Below are positions 21,455 through 32,121 of a stretch of 64,000 bases of DNA, piece by piece. Position 1 is the first letter of the stretch. Every line of letters starts with the position of its first letter. Below the pieces are notes generated by a model, which worked only from the letters and a program-made list of their open reading frames with translations, did not search any database and had not been told where the DNA came from. The stretch is from contig NZ_SJOO01000007.1 of the NCBI RefSeq assembly GCF_004331265.1, forward strand, positions 168,181-232,180, written 5' to 3'. The DNA comes from Enterobacter wuhouensis (GTDB lineage: Bacteria; Pseudomonadota; Gammaproteobacteria; Enterobacterales; Enterobacteriaceae). Position numbers and translations under genes: made by a program.

Positions 21455-22183
21455 TTAGTCGTTTTTGGCGGTTGTATGCAACATATAGTTAACATCTACG
21501 CCCGGCGCGAGCTTGAATTTATCCGTCAGTGGATTGTAATGCAGGCCGGTGATGTGCTGCTCTTTGAGCCACGTTTGGTCAACCCAGCTCAATAGCTCAG
21601 CAGGCTTGATGAATTTCTTCACGTCGTGCGTGCCTTTCGGCACCATGCGCAGCACGTACTCCGCGCCTACGACCGCCATCAGCCAGGCTTTACCGTTGCG
21701 GTTGATGGTCGAGAAGAAGACCTGTCCGCCCGGCTTCACCAGTTTTGCGCAGGCCTGCACCACCGATTGCGGATCGGGCACGTGTTCCAGCATCTCCATG
21801 CAGGTCACCACGTCGTACTGGTGGGCATGTTTTGCCGCGTGCTCTTCCACGGTTTCCTGCACGTATTCCACCTGCACGCCGGACTCCAGGGCATGAAGCC
21901 GGGCAACCTGCAGCGGTTCAAAGCCCATGTCCAGGCCGGTAACGGTAGCCCCTTCGCGCGCCATGCTCTCCGCCAGGATGCCGCCGCCGCAGCCGACGTC
22001 GAGCACCTTTTTACCGAACAGACCGCCGGAACGCTCTGCGATGTAGCCCAGACGCAGCGGGTTAATGCGATGCAGCGGTTTGAACTCACCTTCGAGATCC
22101 CACCAGCGGGACGCCACCGCTTCAAATTTGGCAATCTCTTCGTGGTCAACGTTGTGAGCCACCGGGGATTTTTCGGCATTCAT
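21455..22183 (-). CDS. ubiG: UbiG, ubiquinone O-methyltransferase
   Basis: This 242-residue SAM-dependent methyltransferase has motif [17 protein letters not shown] near residue 60 and the [12 protein letters not shown] post-motif near residue 127. It performs both O-methylations of ubiquinone synthesis. Its place divergent from gyrA and beyond nrdA is the same as in E. coli. Confidence 0.97.
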   Translation of the reverse strand: MNAEKSPVAHNVDHEEIAKFEAVASRWWDLEGEFKPLHRINPLRLGYIAERSGGLFGKKVLDVGCGGGILAESMAREGATVTGLDMGFEPLQVARLHALESGVQVEYVQETVEEHAAKHAHQYDVVTCMEMLEHVPDPQSVVQACAKLVKPGGQVFFSTINRNGKAWLMAVVGAEYVLRMVPKGTHDVKKFIKPAELLSWVDQTWLKEQHITGLHYNPLTDKFKLAPGVDVNYMLHTTAKND

Positions 22184-22329
22184 GGGCGCTTTTACTCCTT
22201 ATTTAGCAAGACAAAGGAGTATATCAGGCAATCCCCGTGAATAAAGCGTATAGGTTTACCTCAATCACCGCGGCTGTGTTATAATTTGCGACCTTTGAAT
22301 CCGGGATACAGTAGAGGGATAGCGGTTAG

Positions 22330-24966
22330 ATGAGCGACCTTGCGAGAGAAATTACACCGGTTAACATCGAGGAAGAGCTGAAAAGCTCCTATCTGGACTA
22401 TGCGATGTCGGTCATTGTTGGCCGTGCGCTGCCGGACGTCCGCGATGGCCTTAAGCCGGTACACCGTCGCGTACTATACGCCATGAACGTATTGGGCAAT
22501 GACTGGAATAAAGCCTATAAAAAATCTGCCCGCGTCGTGGGTGATGTCATCGGTAAATATCACCCGCACGGTGATACCGCCGTTTATGACACCATCGTTC
22601 GTATGGCGCAGCCATTCTCCTTGCGGTACATGCTGGTAGATGGTCAGGGTAACTTTGGTTCTGTTGACGGCGACTCCGCAGCGGCGATGCGTTATACGGA
22701 AATCCGTATGTCGAAAATCGCCCACGAGCTGATGGCCGACCTGGAAAAAGAGACCGTTGATTTCGTCGATAACTACGACGGCACAGAGCGCATTCCTGAT
22801 GTTATGCCAACCAAGATCCCGAACCTGTTAGTGAACGGTTCGTCCGGCATCGCGGTTGGTATGGCCACCAACATTCCGCCGCACAATATCACCGAAGTGA
22901 TCAACGGCTGCCTGGCCTATATCGACGATGAAGAGATCAGCATTGAAGGGCTGATGGAACACATCCCGGGGCCGGACTTCCCGACGGCGGCGATCATCAA
23001 CGGTCGTCGCGGCATTGAAGAAGCGTACCGCACCGGCCGCGGCAAGATTTACATCCGTGCCCGCGCCGAAGTGGAAGCGGACGCTAAAACCGGCCGTGAA
23101 ACCATTATTGTTCACGAGATCCCGTATCAGGTGAACAAGGCTCGTCTGATTGAAAAAATCGCCGAGCTGGTAAAAGAAAAACGTGTTGAAGGTATCAGCG
23201 CGCTGCGCGACGAGTCTGACAAAGACGGTATGCGCATCGTGATTGAAATCAAACGCGACGCGGTGGGCGAGGTTGTGCTGAACAACCTGTACTCACAGAC
23301 TCAGCTTCAGGTCTCCTTCGGTATTAACATGGTTGCCCTGCACCATGGTCAGCCGAAGATCATGAACCTGAAGGAGATCCTGAGCGCGTTCGTGCGTCAC
23401 CGCCGTGAAGTGGTGACCCGTCGTACTATTTTCGAACTGCGCAAGGCGCGCGACCGTGCGCACATCCTTGAAGCACTGGCCGTTGCGCTGGCAAACATCG
23501 ACCCGATTATCGAGTTGATTCGCCGTGCACCGACCCCTGCGGAAGCGAAAGCGGCGTTAGTGGCCCGTCCTTGGGCGCTGGGTAACGTCTCCGCGATGCT
23601 TGAACGTGCGGGCGATGATGCTGCGCGTCCTGAGTGGCTGGAACCTGAGTTCGGCGTGCGCGACGGTCAGTACTACCTGACTGAACAGCAGGCCCAGGCG
23701 ATTCTGGATCTGCGTCTGCAGAAACTGACCGGCCTTGAGCACGAAAAACTGCTCGACGAATACAAAGAGCTGCTGGAGCAGATTGCTGAGCTGCTGCACA
23801 TCCTGGGTAGCGCAGAGCGCCTGATGGAAGTGATCCGCGAAGAGCTGGAACTGGTCCGCGATCAGTTCGGCGACGAGCGTCGCACCGAAATCACCGCAAA
23901 CAGCTCTGATATCAACATTGAAGATCTGATCAACCGCGAAGACGTGGTGGTCACCCTGTCTCACCAGGGCTATGTGAAGTATCAGCCGCTGACCGACTAC
24001 GAAGCACAGCGTCGTGGCGGTAAAGGCAAATCTGCAGCACGTATTAAAGAAGAAGACTTTATTGACCGCCTGCTGGTGGCCAACACCCACGACACGATCC
24101 TCTGCTTCTCAAGCCGCGGTCGTTTGTACTGGATGAAGGTCTATCAGCTGCCGGAAGCGAGCCGCGGTGCGCGTGGTCGTCCTATCGTCAACCTGCTGCC
24201 GCTGGAAGCGAACGAACGTATTACGGCTATCCTGCCGGTGCGCGAGTACGAAGAGGGCGTGAACGTCTTTATGGCGACCGCCAGCGGCACCGTGAAGAAA
24301 ACCGCACTGACCGAATTCAGCCGTCCGCGTTCTGCCGGTATCATCGCCGTGAACCTGAACGAAGGCGACGAACTGATCGGCGTGGATCTGACCTCCGGTT
24401 CCGATGAAGTGATGCTGTTCTCCGCCGCCGGTAAAGTGGTGCGCTTCAAAGAGAACGCGGTGCGCGCAATGGGCCGTACGGCGACCGGCGTTCGCGGCAT
24501 CAAGCTGGCGGGTGAAGACGCCGTGGTTTCCCTGATCGTTCCACGCGGCGAAGGGGCTATCCTGACCGTCACGCAGAACGGCTACGGTAAACGTACGGCG
24601 GAAAGCGAATACCCGACCAAGTCTCGCGGCACCCAGGGCGTTATCTCCATCAAGGTAACCGAGCGCAACGGTTCCGTTGTGGGCGCGGTGCAGGTGGACG
24701 ATGCTGACCAGATCATGATGATCACCGATGCCGGTACGCTGGTGCGTACCCGCGTGTCTGAGATCAGCGTGGTAGGGCGTAACACCCAGGGCGTTATCCT
24801 CATTCGTACGGCGGAAGATGAAAACGTGGTGGGTCTGCAGCGCGTTGCTGAGCCGGTGGATGACGAAGAGCTCGACTCCATCGACGGCAGCGTCGCGGAA
24901 GGTGATGATGAAATCGCGCCGGAAGCGGAGAGCGACGACGACGCAGCGGATGACGCTGACGAGTAA
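22330..24966 (+). CDS. gyrA: GyrA, DNA gyrase subunit A
   Basis: This 878-residue protein is close to E. coli GyrA (875). Catalytic Tyr122 lies in [12 protein letters not shown]. The quinolone-resistance-determining region reads [11 protein letters not shown], giving Thr at position 83 and Asp at 87; E. coli has Ser83. The C-terminal beta-pinwheel with the GyrA-box QRRGGKGKS near residue 560 and an acidic tail are present. Gyrase introduces negative supercoils. A GC-rich hairpin terminator follows the stop. Confidence 0.99.
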   Translation: MSDLAREITPVNIEEELKSSYLDYAMSVIVGRALPDVRDGLKPVHRRVLYAMNVLGNDWNKAYKKSARVVGDVIGKYHPHGDTAVYDTIVRMAQPFSLRYMLVDGQGNFGSVDGDSAAAMRYTEIRMSKIAHELMADLEKETVDFVDNYDGTERIPDVMPTKIPNLLVNGSSGIAVGMATNIPPHNITEVINGCLAYIDDEEISIEGLMEHIPGPDFPTAAIINGRRGIEEAYRTGRGKIYIRARAEVEADAKTGRETIIVHEIPYQVNKARLIEKIAELVKEKRVEGISALRDESDKDGMRIVIEIKRDAVGEVVLNNLYSQTQLQVSFGINMVALHHGQPKIMNLKEILSAFVRHRREVVTRRTIFELRKARDRAHILEALAVALANIDPIIELIRRAPTPAEAKAALVARPWALGNVSAMLERAGDDAARPEWLEPEFGVRDGQYYLTEQQAQAILDLRLQKLTGLEHEKLLDEYKELLEQIAELLHILGSAERLMEVIREELELVRDQFGDERRTEITANSSDINIEDLINREDVVVTLSHQGYVKYQPLTDYEAQRRGGKGKSAARIKEEDFIDRLLVANTHDTILCFSSRGRLYWMKVYQLPEASRGARGRPIVNLLPLEANERITAILPVREYEEGVNVFMATASGTVKKTALTEFSRPRSAGIIAVNLNEGDELIGVDLTSGSDEVMLFSAAGKVVRFKENAVRAMGRTATGVRGIKLAGEDAVVSLIVPRGEGAILTVTQNGYGKRTAESEYPTKSRGTQGVISIKVTERNGSVVGAVQVDDADQIMMITDAGTLVRTRVSEISVVGRNTQGVILIRTAEDENVVGLQRVAEPVDDEELDSIDGSVAEGDDEIAPEAESDDDAADDADE

Positions 24967-24980
24967 TGTCTCCTGATGCA

Positions 24981-25009
24981 AAAAAGGGCCGATTTCCGGC
25001 CCTTTTCTT
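24981..25009 (+). terminator. gyrA terminator
   Basis: A stem GGGCCG/CGGCCC (24986-24991 and 24997-25002) with a five-base loop is followed by TTTTCTTTT, the form of an intrinsic terminator directly after gyrA. Confidence 0.9.
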
Positions 25010-25102
25010 TTGCAGATGCAGAAACGTGAACGTTGCGACCTGTCGCGTTTACCGCTACCTTAACCACATTCTTTTTGACCCCGACGGCGGAGCCTCGCCC
25101 CT

Positions 25103-27949
25103 TTGAAATACCTCGTCTCCTTTCGTACCACGCTGAAAGTCTCTCGCTATCTGTTTCGGGCGCTGGCGCTCCTGCTTTGGTTGCTGGTGGCTCTGTTCTC
25201 GGTGTTCTACATCGTAAACGCGCTACATCAGAAAGAAGCGGAGATCCGCCAGGAGTTCAACCTCAGCTCCGATCAGGCACAGCGCTATATTCAGCGAACC
25301 TCCGACGTCATGAAGGAGCTGAAGTACATTGCCGAAAATCGCCTCACCGCTGAGAATGGCGTGCTTGCGCTGCGTGGGCGTAATGATAAAACCGAAGTGC
25401 CGGACTTTGAGCCGCTGTTTCCAGACTCCGACTGTTCCGCAATGGGCAATACCTGGCGCGGATCGCTGGAATCACTGGCGTGGTTTATGCGCTACTGGCG
25501 CGACAATTTCTCCGCCGCGTACGACCTGAACCGCGTCTACCTGATTGGCAGCGAGAATCTCTGCATGGCCGACTTCGGCCTGCGCGATATGCCCGTCGAG
25601 CGCGACGATGCCCTGAAGAGCCTGCACGAACGCATTGTGAAATACCGCAACGCGCCGCAGGACGAGCGCGGCAATAACATCTTCTGGATTAGCCAGGGCC
25701 CGCGCATGGGCGTTGGCTATTTCTATGCCCTGACGCCGGTTTACCTCGGCAACCGCCTGCAGGCGCTGCTGGGCATAGAACAAACCATCCGCATGGAAAA
25801 CTTCTTTACGCCGGGCAGCCTGCCGATGGGCGTGACTATTCTGGATGAAAACGGCCACTCCCTGATTTCGCTCACCGGGCCGGAGAACCGCTTAAAAGTC
25901 GATCCGCACTGGATGCAGGAGCGCTCGTGGTTTGGCTACACCTCTGGCTTCCGCGAGCTGGTGCTGAAGAAAAGCCTGCCGCCATCCTCGCTGAGCATCG
26001 TCTATTCCGTGCCGGTCGACGTGGTGTTGGAGCGGATACGCATTCTTATCATGAATGCGATCCTGCTTAACCTGCTGGTGGGTGGGGCGCTGTTTACCCT
26101 GGCGCGTATGTACGAGCGCAGGATCTTCATTCCAGCTGAAAGCGATGCCCAAAGGCTGGAGGAGCACGAGCAGTTTAACCGTAAGATTGTTGCCTCCGCG
26201 CCCGTCGGGATCTGTATTCTTCGCACCCAGGACGGGACCAACATTCTTAGCAACGAGCTGGCGCATAACTACCTGAACATGCTGACGCACGAGGACAGGC
26301 AGCGGCTGACGCAAATCATCTGCGGGCAGCAGGTGAACTTTGTCGACGTGCTGACGAGTACCCATACCAATCTGCAAATCAGCTTCGTCCATTCCCGCTA
26401 TCGTAATGAAAACGTGGCGATTTGCGTGCTGGTGGATGTCTCCGCGCGCGTGAAGATGGAAGAGTCTCTGCAGGAGATGGCGCAGGCGGCGGAACAGGCC
26501 AGCCAGTCGAAGTCGATGTTCCTTGCGACGGTCAGCCACGAGCTGCGAACGCCGCTGTACGGAATTATCGGCAACCTAGACCTGCTGCAAACCAAAGAGC
26601 TGCCGAAAGGGGTCGATCGCCTCGTCACGGCGATGAACAACTCCTCAAGCCTGCTGCTGAAAATCATCAGCGATATTCTCGACTTCTCGAAAATCGAGTC
26701 CGAGCAGCTGAAAATCGAGCCGCGCGAGTTCTCCCCGCGTGAAGTAATGAACCATATCAGCGCCAACTATATGCCGCTGGTGGTGCGTAAACAGCTGGGG
26801 CTTTACTGCTTTATCGAACCGGACGTACCGCTGACGCTGCACGGTGACCCGATGCGTCTGCAGCAGGTCATCTCTAACCTGCTCAGCAACGCCATTAAGT
26901 TCACCGATGTCGGCTGTATCGTGCTGCACGTCTGCAGGTCAGGGGATTACCTCAGTATCCGCGTGCGTGACACCGGCGTGGGTATTCCTGCGAAGGAAGT
27001 GGTTCGTCTCTTTGATCCGTTCTTCCAGGTCGGGACGGGCGTGCAGCGCAATTTCCAGGGCACCGGGCTGGGGCTGGCGATTTGCGAGAAGCTCATCAGC
27101 ATGATGGACGGGGATATTTCTGTTGATACCGAGCCGGGCATGGGGAGCCAGTTCACCATCCGCATTCCGCTCTATTCTGCGCAGTATCCGGCGAAAACGA
27201 CGGTCGACGGATTGAGCGATAAGCGCTGCTGGCTGGCGGTGAATAATGCCTCGCTAAACGATTACCTGACGGCGATGCTAACGTACAGCGGCATACGGGT
27301 ATCGCGCTATGATGGGCAAACGCCGGACGTGGACGATATGCTGATAGCGGACGACATGCTGGAGCAGGCATGGCCGGGGCGTGGGGCGATTATCTTCTGC
27401 CGCCGTCACATCGGTATCCCGCTTGAGCATGCGCCCGGGGAGTGGCTGCACAGCGTGGCAACCCCGCACGAGGTGTTAGGGCTGCTGGCGCGTATTTACA
27501 GCGTTCAGCTGGAGGACAGCGATGGCGCGGCCGCGCTGCCGTCCCCGGACTCCCTGACGCCAGCGAATGACGATATGATGATTCTGGTGGTGGACGACCA
27601 TCCGATCAACCGCCGCCTGCTCGCTGACCAGCTTGGCTCTCTGGGCTACCAGTGTAAAACCGCCAACGACGGCGTGGATGCGCTGAACGTGCTGAGTAAA
27701 AACCATATTGATATCGTACTGAGCGACGTTAACATGCCGAATATGGACGGCTACCGCCTGACGCAGCGTATTCGCCAGCTTGGCCTGACGCTGCCCGTCG
27801 TCGGCGTGACGGCAAATGCCCTGGCGGAAGAGAAGCAGCGCTGTCTGGAATCCGGCATGGACAGCTGTCTGTCGAAGCCGGTGACGCTGGACGTGCTGAA
27901 ACAGACATTGTCGATTTATGCGGATCGCGTGAGAAAAACCAGAATATAA
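25103..27949 (+). CDS. rcsC: RcsC, hybrid sensor kinase of the Rcs phosphorelay
   Basis: This 948-residue protein has a TM helix near residue 25, a periplasmic domain to about 310, and a second TM helix. A PAS-like region, the H-box LATVSHELRTPLYG with the phospho-His, ATPase boxes (NLLSNAIKFTD, DTGVGIP, GTGLGLAICE), an ABL domain, and a C-terminal receiver with Asp in IVLSDVNMPNMDG follow. It starts at TTG (25103), matching the known E. coli N-terminus MKYL. It phosphorylates RcsD then RcsB under envelope stress. The ABL region (about 700-810) differs most from E. coli. Confidence 0.97.
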   Translation: MKYLVSFRTTLKVSRYLFRALALLLWLLVALFSVFYIVNALHQKEAEIRQEFNLSSDQAQRYIQRTSDVMKELKYIAENRLTAENGVLALRGRNDKTEVPDFEPLFPDSDCSAMGNTWRGSLESLAWFMRYWRDNFSAAYDLNRVYLIGSENLCMADFGLRDMPVERDDALKSLHERIVKYRNAPQDERGNNIFWISQGPRMGVGYFYALTPVYLGNRLQALLGIEQTIRMENFFTPGSLPMGVTILDENGHSLISLTGPENRLKVDPHWMQERSWFGYTSGFRELVLKKSLPPSSLSIVYSVPVDVVLERIRILIMNAILLNLLVGGALFTLARMYERRIFIPAESDAQRLEEHEQFNRKIVASAPVGICILRTQDGTNILSNELAHNYLNMLTHEDRQRLTQIICGQQVNFVDVLTSTHTNLQISFVHSRYRNENVAICVLVDVSARVKMEESLQEMAQAAEQASQSKSMFLATVSHELRTPLYGIIGNLDLLQTKELPKGVDRLVTAMNNSSSLLLKIISDILDFSKIESEQLKIEPREFSPREVMNHISANYMPLVVRKQLGLYCFIEPDVPLTLHGDPMRLQQVISNLLSNAIKFTDVGCIVLHVCRSGDYLSIRVRDTGVGIPAKEVVRLFDPFFQVGTGVQRNFQGTGLGLAICEKLISMMDGDISVDTEPGMGSQFTIRIPLYSAQYPAKTTVDGLSDKRCWLAVNNASLNDYLTAMLTYSGIRVSRYDGQTPDVDDMLIADDMLEQAWPGRGAIIFCRRHIGIPLEHAPGEWLHSVATPHEVLGLLARIYSVQLEDSDGAAALPSPDSLTPANDDMMILVVDDHPINRRLLADQLGSLGYQCKTANDGVDALNVLSKNHIDIVLSDVNMPNMDGYRLTQRIRQLGLTLPVVGVTANALAEEKQRCLESGMDSCLSKPVTLDVLKQTLSIYADRVRKTRI

Positions 27950-27950
27950 A

Positions 27951-27975
27951 AAAGGCCCTTACGGGCCTTTTACGT
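27951..27975. terminator. Terminator between convergent rcsC and rcsB
   Basis: Arms AAAGGCCC (27951-27958) and GGGCCTTT (27963-27970) with a four-base loop, followed by a T-rich run on the plus strand. The A run before it on the minus strand gives it bidirectional character. Confidence 0.88.
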
Positions 27976-27981
27976 TTTTCA

Positions 27982-28030
27982 CCCTCTACCTGTGGGAGAG
28001 GGGCGGGGTGAGGGCATCAGGCCGCACACC
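27982..28030. repeat. Dispersed CCCTCTCCC-type hairpin repeat, copy 2
   Basis: CCCTCTACC...GGGAGAGGGG followed by CGGGGTGAGGGCATCAG and a CGCAC end. The same extended tail occurs at 42650-42672, and the shorter hairpin occurs at 17304 and 37921. It sits between the rcsC terminator and the rcsB stop. Confidence 0.8.
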
Positions 28031-28039
28031 CGTCCGGGG

Positions 28040-28690
28040 TCAATCCTTGTCCGTTGCGCTCAGCGTCACGGAGGAGAGATAGTTGAGCAGCGCAATATCA
28101 TTGTCCACACCCAGCTTCATCATTGCTGATTTCTTCTGGCTACTGATGGTTTTAATACTGCGGTTCAGCTTCTTGGCAATTTCGGTCACCAGGAAACCTT
28201 CCGCGAACAGACGCAGAACTTCACTCTCTTTTGGAGACAGACGTTTGTCGCCATAGCCACCCGCGCTGATTTTCTCCAGCAGACGAGAGACGCTTTCAGG
28301 CGTGAACTTCTTCCCTTTCTGCAGCGCAGCGAGCGCTTTCGGCAGGTCGGTTGGTGCGCCTTGTTTAAGCACAATCCCTTCGATGTCCAGATCCAGAACG
28401 GCGCTCAGGATCGCCGGGTTATTGTTCATGGTCAGAACAATTATCGAAATGTCCGGGAAGTGACGTTTGATGTATTTAATCAGCGTAATGCCGTCACCGT
28501 ATTTATCACCGGGCATGGAGAGATCGGTAATAAGCACGTGTGCATCAAGCTTTGGAAGGTTATTGATCAGTGCTGTGGAGTCTTCAAATTCACCGACTAC
28601 ATTCACCCACTCGATCTGCTCAAGTGATTTGCGAATACCGAACAGTACAATCGGATGGTCATCGGCAATAATTACGTTCATATTGTTCAT
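28040..28690 (-). CDS. rcsB: RcsB, response regulator
   Basis: This 216-residue protein starts MNNMNVIIADDHPIVLFGI with the acidic pair, has the phospho-acceptor Asp in LITDLSMPG (residue 56), and a LuxR-type HTH TEIAKKLNRSIKTISSQKK. The start at 28690 reproduces the E. coli N-terminus; the frame is open further to 28777 inside rcsD and is discarded. RcsB controls capsule, motility and stress genes. It follows rcsD by 16 bp. Confidence 0.98.
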   Translation of the reverse strand: MNNMNVIIADDHPIVLFGIRKSLEQIEWVNVVGEFEDSTALINNLPKLDAHVLITDLSMPGDKYGDGITLIKYIKRHFPDISIIVLTMNNNPAILSAVLDLDIEGIVLKQGAPTDLPKALAALQKGKKFTPESVSRLLEKISAGGYGDKRLSPKESEVLRLFAEGFLVTEIAKKLNRSIKTISSQKKSAMMKLGVDNDIALLNYLSSVTLSATDKD

Positions 28691-28706
28691 GTATAAGGCT
28701 ACCTTG

Positions 28707-31379
28707 CTACAGCAAGCTCTTGACGTAGGCGTCAATGTCGCTGATGTATTTTTCAATGCCAGAGGCATCTTTCTCACGAATTAGATGTTCCAGCGTTTCA
28801 CATAACTGCTTGCCGGGAACCAGATTAAGCATGGCAAACACCCCTTTAAGCCGGTGTGCTGTCTGTGCCAGCGCTGCAAAATCATTCGCAGCGGACTCAG
28901 TATACAACCGCTTAACATCATCTGGAACTGTATCAACAAAGAGTGAATAGTAGCCGCTGGCATGGAGCTCGGCATTTTCATTGCCGCCTAACGGTGACTC
29001 CGATATCTCTTCCTGCGCCAGCTGCTCTTCTATTAGTTGTAGTACAGCCTCCTGCATCGCATTGCTCATATTAAAGTTGACGCGCAGCTGGCCAGGGCCG
29101 ATTTTTCGCACGCCTGACTCATCATCGCTTAAAAGCAAGCCCGAGGCAGTAAGATTAGACGGATTATCAGTTAAAAACAGATCAAATTCTTGACTCGCAA
29201 GCCTTTCGTCCGGCGTTACGCACGCTGCGCCCCAGTTTTCCAGCTGACGAACCACGATATTACGGATCTCATTAGAGGTCACATCCACCATCACCACGAC
29301 GTCATCCAGCAGACGTTCTTCATCTTCTTCCTGCGGATTAGCCGCCATTTTAACGTGGAGGGAGTAACGTGTACCGAGCGATTCCCTTGCCTTGATATTC
29401 AGGTGGCCCCCCAGCTTACGTGCCAGCTGATCGCACAGCCAGAAGGTGAGGGCGTTCGCTTTGCCATAATGATCGCGTTGCGTGTCGTTCAGGAACGGGA
29501 AATGCAGATTATCAATTTCGCTCGTCGTCACGCCTTCACCGGTATCCAGAATGCGGAACGTCAGGCGATCCTCTGCCGATTCGTCCGTGCTGACCTCAAG
29601 CGTGATTTTGCCAATCTGCGTCGTGGTGACGGCGTACTGAATAATCATCAGCAAAACTCGACGCAGCGCTTCACGATCGCCGTGACGTTCGTCGTTTGCG
29701 GGTAGGTGGTTGTTAATCAGCAGCTGCAGCCCTTTACGTTTAATGACCGGCAGAACGTCAGGAACGACCTCGTCGATCAGCGCCTGGATGGAGAAGAGGG
29801 TAGGACTGCCCTTCCAGTTGTCATTTTCAAGCATATTTGCCAGCTGGATCTCATCAACCAGGCGAACCAGCGAGTCAGCCTGACTGGCAAGCTGCTGGCT
29901 TTGCGGCGTGCTTAACTCTGCTGCCTGCGCCGCCAGGGTTTTAAGCGGCTGCTTGAAGGCATCGCCAATATTCTGCATAAAGGCTGCGCGGCCCTGCTGG
30001 TTTTTCTCATACAGCCTTTGCGCCTGCTTGAGCTTTTTATTCACCAGCACTTCTCTGTCCTGATCGCGGATCACGAAGATTTGCGTGCGCGATGCCACCT
30101 GGCTGCGGAACTGGCGGATTTCGTACAGCTCGTTGTTGATGGTCGCCTGAATAATACCCTGGTGCTGATCGGCCATGGTGGTGATGTTTTGCAGATTCAG
30201 GTGCGGCAGCAGGTGATCGGCAATTTTATTGCTCATCACCGTGCGGTTCGCCTCCTGATCGTGAACCAGCACGCCGAGCGGCAGCACGGAGATGATCTCT
30301 TCATTCAGCGCGCGCAGCACGCGTAGCTCGTTGCTGGTGCCGGTGGACACCGAGGTTGAACCACTCTGACGTCCCGGCTGGAAACGAAACGTGCTGTAGC
30401 CAAACAGCGCCAGGGCCAGCAGACCGATATTCAGCAGCAGCGGCAGCAGGATATTTTGCAGCGTGTCGAGCAGCAATGTGCCAAACGGTACTTGCCACAC
30501 AAGACGCATGCCGGTCGAGTTAAGGGATGATGCAATTTCAATCCTGGAGCCGTTGAAGGAGATGGATACGCTCTCCGCGGCCTCTTTGTCCGCTGGTGTA
30601 CGCATATTTTGCGTGCTGTTGTCGGGGTCGAGGCGGAAGCTGTCGAGCGGCATATCCGGTGGGATCAAATCATTGACGGGCAAATCGAAGGCGACCACGG
30701 TCGCCAGATGGCCCGGCTGGTTAAAGGTTGTACGCAGGGTAAAGTAATGGCCGTTTTGCCAGGCCAGGCGACGCAGCGACGAGAAGCTCTCGCGCTCGTC
30801 AAGGGCGTTAGCCTGCTGGAGCATTTCTGCCCGGCGGGAATCGACGATACTGCCCACGGTGGTCTCTTTAAAACCGGAGGAGAGATCTTTCAGCGGCAGC
30901 GTTGAGATCAGGATCATGCTGTTGTCCTGACCGTTCAGATAGTACATCGACCACGGCACCGTCTCGGCACCCCAGAGGGTATCAAGGTAGCTTGAAATGC
31001 GCTGCGTCATCTCAAGCGTTGCGCTGTCGTGGGAGCCAAAAATGAGGGCTTCCGTCTTACGCTGCGGTTTTTCAAGATAATAGACATCCTGCTTGAGGCG
31101 TGTCTCCTGCAGCCCTTCTCCTGATGACGTTGATGGCGCGGCTGCAATATTGTCGTAAATCTGCCAGGTGGCATAGCGCCAGGTATCTATACGCTTGTGC
31201 ACGGCATGGGTGATATCAACCACCTGATAGCTTTTATCCTTCAGCCATGCGTTGACGGCGCTCTGAACCATGACACCCATTGTGACCAACAGCACCACGA
31301 TCAACAGAAGAAAGAAACGGGTAATACTCCCGGGTAGAAGGGAGAACTTACTGGCGGGAGTTGTTTCAGTCTGACTCAT
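28707..31379 (-). CDS. rcsD: RcsD, phosphotransfer protein of the Rcs system
   Basis: This 890-residue membrane protein has TM helices near residues 25 and 310, a degenerate kinase-like region, and a C-terminal HPt domain with the phospho-His in AQTAHRLKGVFAML near residue 842. It relays phosphate from RcsC to RcsB. Gene order rcsD-rcsB with convergent rcsC is that of E. coli. Confidence 0.97.
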   Translation of the reverse strand: MSQTETTPASKFSLLPGSITRFFLLLIVVLLVTMGVMVQSAVNAWLKDKSYQVVDITHAVHKRIDTWRYATWQIYDNIAAAPSTSSGEGLQETRLKQDVYYLEKPQRKTEALIFGSHDSATLEMTQRISSYLDTLWGAETVPWSMYYLNGQDNSMILISTLPLKDLSSGFKETTVGSIVDSRRAEMLQQANALDERESFSSLRRLAWQNGHYFTLRTTFNQPGHLATVVAFDLPVNDLIPPDMPLDSFRLDPDNSTQNMRTPADKEAAESVSISFNGSRIEIASSLNSTGMRLVWQVPFGTLLLDTLQNILLPLLLNIGLLALALFGYSTFRFQPGRQSGSTSVSTGTSNELRVLRALNEEIISVLPLGVLVHDQEANRTVMSNKIADHLLPHLNLQNITTMADQHQGIIQATINNELYEIRQFRSQVASRTQIFVIRDQDREVLVNKKLKQAQRLYEKNQQGRAAFMQNIGDAFKQPLKTLAAQAAELSTPQSQQLASQADSLVRLVDEIQLANMLENDNWKGSPTLFSIQALIDEVVPDVLPVIKRKGLQLLINNHLPANDERHGDREALRRVLLMIIQYAVTTTQIGKITLEVSTDESAEDRLTFRILDTGEGVTTSEIDNLHFPFLNDTQRDHYGKANALTFWLCDQLARKLGGHLNIKARESLGTRYSLHVKMAANPQEEDEERLLDDVVVMVDVTSNEIRNIVVRQLENWGAACVTPDERLASQEFDLFLTDNPSNLTASGLLLSDDESGVRKIGPGQLRVNFNMSNAMQEAVLQLIEEQLAQEEISESPLGGNENAELHASGYYSLFVDTVPDDVKRLYTESAANDFAALAQTAHRLKGVFAMLNLVPGKQLCETLEHLIREKDASGIEKYISDIDAYVKSLL

Positions 31380-31703
31380 TGATATGTTTAACCCGTGATG
31401 GCCGTGCTGTAAGGGGATACGGCAGTATAAAGGGTAATAGTTGAATTTCCAGCGTCACTGTCAGAGAAGATGCGACTTTTTCCGCTGCGGTTATTCGACG
31501 TTAGCCTTGGGTTAAACATGTACAACTCATCGAGGAGTGTACAAATAAAGAACAAGAACGCCTCAGGAATAGCACGAATAAACAAGAAATTATGTTTTTC
31601 ATTCAAAAATTGCGAGTGGGAAGGGTCTTGAGAGGATTTAGTTAATAGTCGTTACAATTTCATGGCGGTAGCACAAAAAAATCATAATTACGTAAAGAAA
31701 GGT
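31380..31703. other. rcsD upstream region, no gene seen
   Basis: This 324-bp stretch upstream of rcsD (leftward) and downstream of micF should contain the rcsD promoter. The 72-codon open frame within it has no homology I recognise and low coding character. A palindromic ATGTACAACTCAT-type segment near 31518 was noticed but not assigned. Confidence 0.4.
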
Positions 31704-31797
31704 AAAAAAAAACCGAATGCAGAGCATTCGGTAGAATTTGGGATAAACAGACATTCAAAGCTGAATGACGGTAATAAATAAAGTTAATGATGATAGC
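31704..31797 (-). ncRNA. micF: MicF antisense RNA
   Basis: Read on the minus strand, the RNA begins GCTATCATCATTAACTTTA, the conserved ompF-pairing 5' end of enterobacterial MicF. It ends in a terminator hairpin with arms ACCGAATGC and GCATTCGGT followed by nine T. Length is about 94 nt and it is divergent from ompC, as in E. coli. MicF with Hfq blocks ompF translation and is co-activated with ompC by OmpR. Confidence 0.95.
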
Positions 31798-31950
31798 GAG
31801 AGTTATTTTAGTGATATTGCGTCATTTTGTTTTGTCATTCAGTGCTGTAAATGTTTGCTTTGTAACTTATTGATTTTTATGTTTATTTATAACTGTTTGA
31901 TTATGCGTGCTATATTTTTAAGCTCTTTGTGCTTTGTAAAAGTTCCCTGA

Positions 31951-32121
31951 TGTTTACATATTGAAACATCTTGGGCGATAAATGAAACATCTTCAAAGTT
32001 TTCGTATCATATTCCCATTGGATTATTCTGTAATTTTAAGGAGAATGAACTTGCCGACTGGTTAAGAGGGTTGATCAGTAAGCAGTGGTAATAATAAGGC
32101 ATATAACAGAGGGTTCATAAA
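31951..32121 (+). promoter_or_regulatory. ompC promoter, OmpR boxes and leader
   Basis: Positions 31952-32003 repeat a TTTACATATTGAAACATC-like motif about three times (second at about 31980 with AAATGAAACATC), which matches the tandem OmpR sites of E. coli ompC. The leader with GAATGAACTTGCCGAC and ACAGAGGGTTC before the ATG is also conserved. OmpR-P activates ompC and micF from here. Confidence 0.9.

Noticed and set aside
31765..31950. 61-codon ORF between micF and ompC
   Set aside because: Lies in the AT-rich micF/ompC regulatory region and lacks a ribosome-binding site.
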